DNA from: Liopterus haemorrhoidalis
Taxonomy: Eukaryota; Arthropoda; Insecta; Coleoptera; Dytiscidae
Direction: 5' to 3'
Assembly: GCA_963971575.1 (NCBI GenBank)
Contig: OZ020620.1
Span: 35,975,992 to 36,039,991, forward strand
Length of the DNA: 64,000 nucleotides
Below are positions 55,376 to 64,000 of this stretch, in pieces; the first letter of the stretch is position 1, and every line of letters starts with the position of its first letter. The notes beneath the pieces were generated by a model, which worked only from the letters and a program-made list of their open reading frames with translations, did no database searches and was not told the origin of the DNA. Made by a program: the position numbers and the translations under genes.

Positions 55376-56445
55376 TTTAAATAATTGTTATTGTTAAGAT
55401 CACATTTAATGTTTTATAATTTGTCAGAAAATGTTGTTTACATGTAATAAATTTATTTAAAATGAAACAAAATATTTATTTAAAAAGTATGATTATATGT
55501 AAATATTAAATTGTGTTTTGAAGGTTTAAATATTAAATAATGACATTGAAACTTTCTTTCAAATAGTATATTTGTGTTACCAGATATACATTTGAGTCTG
55601 TTACGCAGCCTTTGTGTAGCAACTGACTGCTAAAAAAGGTGCTCAAGGTACTATTGACTGCCCACCTGCACCGGTTACAACATTACATACGTGTATGATA
55701 TATTCCTCTATCTCTAGATTTAATTAATTTTTATAAAATTATTATTAATTTAACTTTTATATCTAATGTAACTATCCGTGACGAATCATCCCTAAATGAC
55801 ATCTTTATCTACTTAAATAAAAATTGATGCTCTCCTGAGTTGACGCCTTTTTGATCCGTGTAGTTTTGAAAATTTGTAAATATTACATTTTCGAAAGACC
55901 ATATCTCAAAAATTACATGAAATAGGGACCTGTGGTTGGTATTTTTGAAATCCCGAGGTCTTAAAGTGTCTCAGGACATATTATAAAACACCCCCAAACA
56001 ATTTTTTTTTTTGTAAAAAATTTAATTTTTAAATTGATATTTTAAAAAATTATAACTTAAGAACAATAAAATATAAGGTCTAACGGTTTGAATTCTTGAA
56101 ATCTGCATACTTTTTTTTACCTAAATAAAAAGTAGGGCCGTCCTTAGTTAACGCCTTTTTGGTCCGTGAAGTTTTGAAAATATGTAAATATTTCATTGTT
56201 GAAAAACCGTATCTCAAAATCTACAGGAGATAAAGACCTACGGTTGAATTTTTTGAAATCCAGAGGTTCTAAAAGGCCTTAGGACTCATTTTAAAGAAAG
56301 TCCTAAAAAAAAAAATTTTTGCTAAATTTTTAATGTGCCAAATTTTTTTTTTTTTTTGTAAGTTCAAAAAATCCTAACTTTATAACAATAAAATATAGAG
56401 AACTGCGGTCTGAAATTTTCAAATCGTCGTATATTGTTTAGACTA
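55376..56445. other. Downstream region and unclassified repeat
   Basis: 55840-56440 contains two similar blocks (TTGACGCCTTTTTGATCCGTG... and TTAACGCCTTTTTGGTCCGTG...), i.e. a diverged ~310-bp tandem duplication. The repeat continues after the inserted element at 57906-57990 and resembles 42230-42560. No gene. Confidence 0.55.
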
Positions 56446-57905
56446 CCCAGCAAACATTTTTATACGGGCCAGTACTGGTAAAGCACATACTCCCCGGCAT
56501 TGAAAGTAATGGGCCAGTGCTGGCATTTCGTACTAGGCCAGTACCCCGGTGTCCCGTGGCCCTTAGCTGGCCCATTGATGTATCAGTTGCTGGCCCAGCA
56601 ACGGTAAAGTGCATTGAAAGTAATGGGTCAGTGCTGGAATTTCGCACTGGGCCAGTGCTGGCATTTTGCAAAATAAATACTCTTTTGGTCATTTTCACCA
56701 TCGTTGAATAAATTTATTTAACAAATAAAGTTGACAATATCGCATCGGTTTTAAACTATTAATGAAGAAATTAACATTGCTGTCAATAGAATGATGCGAT
56801 ATTGTTAACTTAAGTTGTTAAATAAATTTATTCAACGATGGTAAAACTGGCCGATTGTAAATTGTATTAACAGTTATAATTTATTGATTTATTTATAAAT
56901 ATTAAATAAATATAATTTCAGGAATAACAGGAATTAGTTTATTTAATTTATTAATTTAATGAAGAATATTAAGAAAATGGTTTTCCGCCATTTCGGCAAA
57001 ACCAATTGCATCCTAAAGATAAGGGGTGACTAATAATTTTCGCCAATATTCGTCTTGTATTATCTACCACATCTTTCCCCCCTGACTTGAAGAGTGCCAA
57101 CCTAAAGAAATCATACTTGTTAAAATAAATTCAATAATCAAATTTTATAAGCATTAATGCTATAAGCTGTTCACTTTTGTAAGAACAAACTAGATCTGGT
57201 TATTTTGGTGATTTTTATAGTATATTACTGACTTTTAGAAACTTGGTTATATTGTAAAAAAAAGCTTTACAGTTTTGGATTAAGTTTGTATTATTTTAGG
57301 TTAGTATTATATTTACAAAATATTTAAGATGTCACTATTCAAAATAAAATATGACAAATTATATTTTTTAAATGACATATTTATAATCTTGTAACAGATT
57401 TATTAATAATTGAAAATTTTATTACATGAAAAAAACTATGATTTAACCAAACTAAAAATTAAACAATTTAACATGAAACAGTTTGTGTAAACTACGTCTT
57501 TAAATCTAACAAAACACACACAAATCACAATAAAAAACTGTATAATGTTCACAAAACAATAACTATTCAAATACACTTCTTGACAAACAGTCCACCAACA
57601 CGTATCAACTTGTACTGGCCCTCGAGGGGGTACTGGCCGTTAGGGCGTTTTATGACTAAGAACAATCAGACTTTTCAAATTATTACATTCAAAAAAAGTT
57701 TAGTTTTAAGTAAAAAGTATAAAAATGTTTGCTTGGATTAATACAAATAAGGAGTGCTTATAAAATGCTGGTAAAGTACTTCGTATAGGCGGAATGCGAA
57801 ATACAAATGTGAAGTACATTATTAATACTGGCGTTGCACTTACTTTTGGTGCCAGCAGTAAAAGCAGTTTGCCGGCATTCGGCCGTTAGTTAAATGTTTG
57901 CTGGG
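56446..57905. mobile_element. TA-flanked element, TIR CCCAGCAAACATTTTTA, 1460 bp
   Basis: Left CCCAGCAAACATTTTTATAC, right TAAATGTTTGCTGGG, TA at 56444-56445 and 57906-57907. The left part has repeated GGGCCAGTGCTGGCATTT motifs (56484-56670). It contains an internal hairpin (56698-56842) and a truncated M4 MITE (from 57163). Non-coding. Confidence 0.82.
56698..56842. repeat. Hairpin MITE nested in the TA element (50-bp arms)
   Basis: The arm ACCATCGTTGAATAAATTTA(TTTAACAA...ATATCGCATC) is inverted at 56791-56842 with a ~42-bp centre. Resembles a short palindromic MITE. Confidence 0.78.
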
Positions 57906-58337
57906 TAGAGTAAAATTGTGGCCTTAATAACTCAACTTTTAGAATAAACAAAACTTTTGAAAATGGTCAAAAATCGTAAGGGTACCCATCTCTGATATAC
58001 TTCAAAATTTGTATACTTATGTATTTTGAGTCGTAGATCTCAAAAATAATCTCCATTACAAGCTACGGTTTACCGTTTTTGAATAAATTCAAACAAAAAA
58101 AATGACAGAAAATGATCATATTTAAAAAAATACATATGTGAGGGAGCTTTAAACATATTTTTTAGACATCTCACCCTGAAATTGTTCTTAAAATTGGACT
58201 TAACATTAACTTTCCCTCCATTTTTCTTATATATAGAATAATCCGCAAGAGCAAGTTCTCTAAAAACACTTAGCTGCAAAATTAACATCTCTAAAGGCTC
58301 TGGAAAAATTTTATATTCATTTACAAAGCACAATTAT

Positions 58338-58815
58338 TTATTATTTGCCCGCGAGAACAAGTTCTTTAAAAACATTAGACCAAGTTCACTAAAAAGCTTG
58401 GGGATTCCCCAACGCGGCATTAAAACAGTCTTATACATGTTTAAGTAAACCAACAAACATCCACCGGAGTGGATGAAGAGGAGCGTCGTTGGATCTGCGA
58501 TCGTCGAAGTGAAGCATCGTTGGTTCAGTTCATAAGTTGGATGGGGGACCGCTTGGGAATCTGTACATTCTGCTGTACAATTGGGTGTGGGAAATTGAAT
58601 ATGCGCTCTCTAGTCTAGCTGTCCTTATATAAGGTCATAGTCTAGCCAAGAGATTTACCTTGCAAAGCAAAAATCTTTGCAATTAATATAAAATCTCTCT
58701 GACTAATTAAATGCAGGGCAAAAGTCCCTTGCACTTAAAACACTTGGAAATTAAAATAAAACCATGGTATAGTTGATATCGGATATCCGTTTTTTGCATT
58801 TTTAAAGTTAAATTA
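58338..58815 (+). mobile_element. 5S rRNA-derived SINE-like repeat, copy b
   Basis: Matches 51201-51690 over its whole length with small indels. 5S-like segment at 58491-58560 (GGATCTGCGATCGTCGAAGT ... GTTGGATGGGGGACCGCTTG). Shared non-5S flanks include CCGGAGTGGATGAAGAGGAG and GTCCTTATATAAGGTCATA. Confidence 0.75.
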
Positions 58816-59147
58816 TATATTTATGTTCGTTTTCAATAGAATTACTTCAACTATGATAGCAAAAAATATGAAACAAATTGTGACACAATTGAAAAAATAA
58901 AATATTATTATTCAAGTATACTTTAGTTTGCGTCATTTGTATAAGTAAAAAACTATAGGGGAAACTTCCTAAGCGCCCTGACATCTGGTGGCAATTTGCG
59001 GAAGATACGAAAGTGACATTGTTTTGTTTTGTTCAATGGAGAAATATGTTTTTTTGTTGTTTGTGTTTTATTTTTGTGAATTATGGGGGAATCAATTTTG
59101 TTGTGTGCCGCAATGTAAATTGTGAATAAGGCAGAATCCCTCTTAAA
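58816..59147. other. No feature seen
   Basis: AT-rich, without recognisable gene or repeat. Confidence 0.35.
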
Positions 59148-59452
59148 TAGGGTGACCATTTTCTTAAGAAAGCAATGCGGGACGGAGCAAAAAAAAAGCC
59201 CTCATCTGCCAAATCCAAGTGAAGAGCAAAAAAAAAGGTTCTCATCTCCCAAAATCCAAGTGAAGAGCAAGAAAAAAAGGTCTTCACCTCCCAAATCCAA
59301 GTGAAGAGCAAAAAAAAGGTCCTCATCTCCCAAAATCCAAGTGAAGAGCAAAAAAAAGGTCCTCATCTCCCAAATCCAAATGCGGGACAATGCGGGACAA
59401 AATGTTAAAATGCGGGACAGTCCCGCAAAATGCGGGATGAATGGTCACCCTA
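59148..59452. mobile_element. hAT MITE family M2, copy d (inverted)
   Basis: TAGGGTGACCATTTTC at the left, TGAATGGTCACCCTA at the right. Perfect TSD CTCTTAAA (59140-59147 and 59453-59460). Five ~41-bp units (59180-59385). Overlapping open frames on both strands merely read through these units. Confidence 0.95.
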
Positions 59453-60000
59453 CTCTTAAACATTCCATAATTTACCTTAATCGAAAAAAATATCAATTGG
59501 AACGAAATTTGGAGGCAGAGAGAAAATGGATCGTAGGTTTTTATGGACCTAAAAACTAAAAATGGGGGTAAAAATCCAAGCCCATGCATGCACGTTTGTT
59601 CGTTGCATTTTATGGAAAGTGATTTTTTACGTCCAAGAAAAGACTGAATAAAGCACCCCACCCAAAATTTGCCTAAATCATCAGTTGATATATTAAAAGG
59701 CCCTTCTACTTTTTCAGGCAGAGATATTAATTTTTACTTATATATTTACCATATTTTTGTTGCTATTATATTGACAGACAGTCAAAAAGAATTAATAATA
59801 CAATGAAAAACTAAAAATTTCCTTGAAATTTCTTTAGAATAGTATATTATTACATATCTTGTAAATCGTAGATTACCTTTAAATAAAAAAAAAAAAAAAA
59901 CTCGGAAAACAGGAAAAATACAACTCCAAGGAGGATGGAAATACCAAATTTTTTAATTTTTTATCATCATGGTCTTAGGTAAATATATAGATATGGATTT
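59453..60000. other. No feature seen
   Basis: AT-rich; poly-A run near 59885. No gene. Confidence 0.35.
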
Positions 60001-60002
60001 AA

Positions 60003-60235
60003 AAGTAGAGATGAGGTCCTTTTTTTTTAGATCATCACTTGTATTTTAGATGTGAAGACCTTTTTTATTGTTCATCACTTGTATTTTACAAGTCAGGATC
60101 ATTTTTTTTTACTCATCACTTGTATTTTACAAGTGAGGACCTTTTTCTTTTTTGGTCATCATCACTTAGTTTTTTTTTTTTTTTTTATATCATCACTTTT
60201 TTTTTGTCTACCTCCCCCCCCAATTCCTGGATGCG
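60003..60235 (+). repeat. ~41-bp tandem array next to a hAT-like right end
   Basis: Four units (60005-60175) of the form GAGGACCTTTTTT, TCATCACTTGTATTTTACAAG. Here the dyad CACTTG-TATTTTA-CAAGTG is perfect in two units. The array ends in CCTGGATGCGCCACC (60223-60239), typical of a hAT terminal repeat; a matching left end was not found, so the element is truncated. Confidence 0.7.
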
Positions 60236-60649
60236 CCACCATTCATTTTCACCATGTAAACAAATACACGAGTAAAAGTTTAATGTCACTTTCAAGTGTT
60301 CCAGCTTTGCCGCATATGGCGCTGCGATCTTAAGTTCCCCCTATACCAGGGGTCGGGAACCTTTTGGAAACGAAGAGCCATTTTAGCAAAAAACGTACAA
60401 AAAATAAAATTTAGGGAGCCGCAGTTTTAATTCAATTTATTTATTTACTATTTCAGTATTTACAACTGATACAGATATACAAATGGAACTTTTAAAAAAT
60501 AGTTATTGTTTTCTGTAAGTACAATAAATAAAAGGATATAAATTTTCAACTCCTTTAACAAGGTTCTCGTAACGTTAAAAGAGTTCCTCTTAAAGGAAGA
60601 AAATGAATAGCCCATTAAAAAAATTTGCACCATTTTTCGTCATGCGTAA

Positions 60650-60900
60650 CTTATTATTCGAAAGATCTTTTTAACCGTGAAAAAACATTTTTACCGTGCT
60701 TATATTGCAGTTTGATAGATCTTTGCAACCGTGCTTAGCTTACTGTTCGAAAGACCCAATTTTACCGTGCACAAACCTTTTTGCATCTTGAGTAACTTAC
60801 CGTTCATAGACCAATTTTATCGTGCAAAAACCTTTTTTCACTGTGGTTAACATACCGTTCGAAAGACCTATTTACCATACGGAGGATCTATCTTAATGTG
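60650..60900 (+). repeat. Degenerate ~62-bp tandem repeat within the hAT
   Basis: About four units containing ACCGTTCGAAAGACC, TTTTACCGTGCAAAAACC and TTTTTCA. Units are diverged and of unequal length. Confidence 0.6.
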
Positions 60901-61502
60901 CCTTTAATATTTCCCTAAATAATAGGATATTTTTAATAAATATTTATTTTATTTATGTAAACGTAAATACAACAAAGTTTTGCAAAAATAATATAACCAT
61001 TATTAATTTTAATATTTAATGCGATTTTTGGACTTGGCATTTGCCAATTTTGTCAAATTTGGAGTGAAATTTGTGCATTTCAGAAGCAATTCCGCTTTTA
61101 GACTTGCATCCGTTCTATGTTGCAGTCTGCTTCTATGTAGTTCATCGTAGAGAAAAATTGTTCGCAATAGGGGATAGGCATGATTTTTTTAATTTTTTTT
61201 ATTACATTCCTCTTGTTGCATATAAACATAAAAAACAGTTTTTTTTTTTTTAATTTGAAGGCCTAAAAAAATCATAAATGTATGTAGCGCGCGAAAACGA
61301 CGTGTGACGTCATACCCCTTCTAACTGACGCATGACACTACTAGCTTACCCAGCGAACATAGTCTGTTATGAACTTATTTGTTTGTATAACTTTTATAGG
61401 TTATGTAAAGTTAGAGTGATTTTAATTAAAATAACGTTTAATTCTATAACAACAATTTATACATGTTTACCGAATTAAATTTTATATTAAAATATATAAA
61501 AT

Positions 61503-61748
61503 ATGGAAGATCCAGGCCCCAGTACTTCGAAACATTATCGAAAATATTGTTCAGTACCGATGTGCACAATTAGTTCAACTAGAAATCCAAAAAAACAATT
61601 TATATCATTACCTGATGGCGAAAAACAACAGAAAAGGCGAAATTTGTGGCTGAAAGCTATGAGGCGAAATAAAACCGATATTTCAGAAAAAAGTAAACTT
61701 TATGTTGTGTGCATAAATGCATCAATGTTGGGTAAATTATCACTCTGA
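61503..61748 (+). CDS. THAP-like zinc-finger fragment inside hAT element
   Basis: 81 codons from ATG 61503. C16-x4-C21 (YCSVPMC), P37 (SLPDG), W49 (NLWLKAM) and C70 (YVVC) have the spacing of a THAP finger (C-x2-4-C, ~35-53 residues, C-x2-H). The final histidine is replaced by Ala73. THAP fingers are DNA-binding domains of P-type and some other transposases. The end of the frame may be altered by a missed splice site or mutation. Likely a remnant rather than a functional gene. Confidence 0.55.
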   Translation: MEDPGPSTSKHYRKYCSVPMCTISSTRNPKKQFISLPDGEKQQKRRNLWLKAMRRNKTDISEKSKLYVVCINASMLGKLSL

Positions 61749-62661
61749 GCCCTAACAAAATCTTTATCTGCCATTTTAACAGTAAACGCGTGAAAAATTG
61801 TTTAAAAACAAATACAAAACTCTCGAACAATACAATATACACACGTGTAAAGATTATGTTGTAGCTGTATCTGTGACGTGAAACCCCTATCGTTTGACGG
61901 TATACTCAGTCGTTTTTACTTGGCAACCTTCGCGGCGTGGTCGGCTTATTTCAAATTTACAATATTTTAATTAAAAAATTTGGCTATAATATTAATTAAA
62001 ATGTGATTTTTGTTTTGTTAGGTGACATAACTAACATTAACATATCAAAATAATGTAGTTTTAAGGAAATACAAATTTTATGCGTATCCCCTATTGTATG
62101 TGGACCCAAATAAAGCTAAATCCCAAAAACTAATCTTCTGGCATTAGAATAGTTAGCTGGAAAGGAGTTCCAGTATTTAAATATAATGTCCTGTAGTGGT
62201 TCCTCCATAGTTGTCTCATTTTTTTCTAGTGCTAGTGTCGCGAACATTACAGTATTAGCGGCATTTTCTATACACATCTACATTTTTTTAAATTTACTTA
62301 ACACACGAGATTTTTTTTTTTTTTTGATAATTATAGGTTTTGTGTCAGTCAGATTTTTATTGAAAATTTAAGAGCCGCACTTTTTTCAGCAAAGAGCCGC
62401 ATGCGGCTCCGGAGCCGCGGGTTGCCGACCCCTGCCCTATACTCATTTTATAGTTTGCTGAGAGTCCATTTTAGAGACATATGTTAAAAATGTGTGAGCC
62501 CCCTGAAGCTTAATCCGGCCCTGTTCCCAACTCTTCTCGAAATAAGGTAAGATAATGAATAGTTTTACTGTAATAAGAGTATGTATTTGTCAAAGTTATA
62601 ATACAATGAAACAATAATAATACTACATAATATATTTCTTCATAATACAGCCTACGTCTAA

Positions 62662-63140
62662 TTACATTTTATTCCAAAAAGCAGCAGCCTTCTTAAAAGA
62701 AGAACTTGTATTCAAATGTTTTTCAACAGGACTATCTCTTCTTTGTTTCAAATTATTATTTTCACTCGTCTTAACAAAACGTGATTCATAAATATCCTTA
62801 GAAGTACTTGTAACATGTTCAATATCATCTGTTTTTGATTTAATTTTATTCGTTAAGGATAATTTTTCTGTATTTTTTGACAAGGAACCAGTACTTATAC
62901 TGTTGAATTCATTAATTTTTGAATTTATATTCGTACGAATTCTCTGTGGTGAATACGATAACGTCCTTTTTGATTTAACTGTCGACTTTGGAACTGTTGA
63001 GATTATCGTTTTTGGAATTGCAACACTTACGGACGGTTTAGTAGTTTCTTGGATGGTTGAAAATTTTTTAACTGTGTTTGCCACTATATCGGTTTTTATT
63101 TTGGGTCCAACTACGCTACTCTCCTGGCTCTTAAGGCAGG
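62662..63140 (-). CDS. Terminal exon of an unidentified minus-strand gene
   Basis: Acceptor TTTTATGTTTTAG/CC. The first two bases finish a codon begun upstream, then CLKSQESSVVGPKIKTDIVA...PKTIISTVPKSTVKSKRTL...SPVEKHLNTSSSFKKAAAFWNKM and TAA at 62662. About 158 residues, Ser/Thr/Lys-rich, probably disordered, ending in a short hydrophobic-aromatic motif (KKAAAFW). No upstream exon in the remaining 860 bp, so the gene extends past the right edge. Family not recognised. Confidence 0.65.
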
Positions 63141-64000
63141 CTAAAACATAAAATTACGTTTAATAAATTATATATATTGAACCAATTCTATTATATGCAA
63201 ATTCATTTTAAAATATGAAAAGCAGATACAACTTAGTTTTTTAAAGAAATCCATTTAATGACAAATGAAGCAACAACCAGCTTACTGGTTGTTACGCAAA
63301 AAGACTGAGAAAGAAATATACATATTGATTGTTGAGACCTTAATTTGTCATTGAAATAACTTCTTTAAATAACTGAACTTTATTTGTATAGTAAAGGAGA
63401 TTTTACTTGACAGATTGATCGATTGAGAACCGATAAAGAAATGCATATTTATTTCACACAGTTTTATGTAAGATGTCAAGAACGTATGTCTTCTTACTGT
63501 AACGTACGTTCATAGTTTTTGTCTTTTTTTGTTATATTATAATATGGTTACTGCAACGTATGTCCCTTTGAATATACGCGCGCGCTTTAGACCTCCCACC
63601 ACTAGATGGAAGGCAGGCCTGTCAAATGAAACAAATTGTATCTCTTTCTCTATTTCTAGCTTTGTCTGTGAAGAAATTATATGGCTCTATTCAAAAATAG
63701 AAATTTTATTGCTATAGTTCTCCCCCATTGAACCATATGGTTTAAATAACCGTCATCTGTCAACTAAAGTCTCATTTACTATACAATGGTTACACATTGA
63801 AAATAAAAATTAATAAAACATCAAAAACACACTAATACGTAAGCGGAACTCAAATAAATGAATAAATTCAAAACACATGGAACTAAAAAATTGATGAGAA
63901 GATGAATTTTCCCACATTTCAAAGTTTTGCAGGTATATAATATGTGAAGCCGGCATGCTGAGTGTGTAGGAAAAATTTTGTTTTGTAGTAATCACGGCAA
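63141..64000. other. Intronic sequence; R4 repeat at the right edge
   Basis: 63810-64000 matches 40924-41155 (GCATGCTGAGTGTGTAGG and GTAATCACGGCAA at the very end), a dispersed repeat running off the window. No other exon was identified. Confidence 0.5.

Larger units (their letters stand above)
60347..62434 (+). mobile_element. hAT-type element, TIR CAGGGGTCGGGAACC, 2.1 kb, perfect TSD
   Basis: Left CAGGGGTCGGGAACCTTTTG, right GGGTTGCCGACCCCTG preceded by GAGCCGCATGCGGCTCCGGAGC. Perfect 8-bp TSD CCCTATAC (60339-60346 and 62435-62442). It contains a ~62-bp minisatellite (60650-60900) and a THAP-like frame (61503-61748). No hAT catalytic domain recognised. Confidence 0.92.

Noticed and set aside
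58070..58333. 87-codon minus-strand frame
   Set aside because: No recognisable family and no splice or start context; its end overlaps the flank of a dispersed repeat.
1..64000. CRISPR array, bacterial operon or phage features
   Set aside because: Tandem repeats here lack the spacer pattern, and genes are spliced and eukaryotic.

Overview
This is a eukaryotic, AT-rich genomic window, most likely from an insect. Evidence: spliced genes with GT-AG introns, a single-exon CD2BP2-type GYF gene, a TRMT112 gene with a 58-nt intron, and a dense load of insect-type DNA transposons (rosa/Visitor-like DD41D mariners, a Mos1-like mariner, hAT, PIF/Harbinger and Chapaev-like elements). I cannot name the species. 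No prokaryotic features, CRISPR array or functional rRNA/tRNA gene were found.

Host genes are few. At 53.4-55.4 kb a head-to-head pair lies about 486 bp apart: a CD2BP2/Lin1-like GYF-domain gene (minus) and TRMT112 (plus). Between 7.9 and 22.4 kb, four minus-strand exons with matching splice phases (22335-22443, 17832-18038, 10601-11437, 7947-8063) form part of one long-intron gene; its largest exon encodes 22 tandem hexapeptides of the type [Y/F]KPME[P/E]. At 62.7-63.1 kb is the last exon of another minus-strand gene that continues beyond the right edge.

The rest is mostly transposable elements, many nested and many with intact target-site duplications (TSDs). By region: 0.5-1.8 kb and 11.8-13.1 kb, two DD41D mariners (one dead, one with an apparently intact transposase inside an intron); 4.9-6.2 kb, a Mos1-like mariner with two stops; 14.1-16.5 kb, a Chapaev-like element and a Harbinger-like element carrying a MADF remnant, a MITE and a SINE; 18.3-20.9 kb, a LINE 3' end split by a MITE and an internally deleted IS630-type element; 21.4-28.2 kb, hAT elements with nested Harbinger and hAT copies, and a mariner split by a hAT; 28.5-40.4 kb, mainly MITEs; 43-46 kb, MITEs and a Harbinger remnant; 47.9-48.6 kb, a minisatellite; 50.4-51.7 kb and 58.3-58.8 kb, a hAT and two 5S-rRNA-derived repeats; 56.4-62.4 kb, MITEs and a 2.1-kb hAT with a THAP-like reading frame.

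The most unusual pattern is a ~41-bp tandem motif (poly-T, then GCTCATCACTTGGATTTTGGG, then AGGTGAGGACC) found inside at least four hAT-type families whose terminal inverted repeats (TIRs) differ. It behaves like a modular satellite shared among unrelated transposons.
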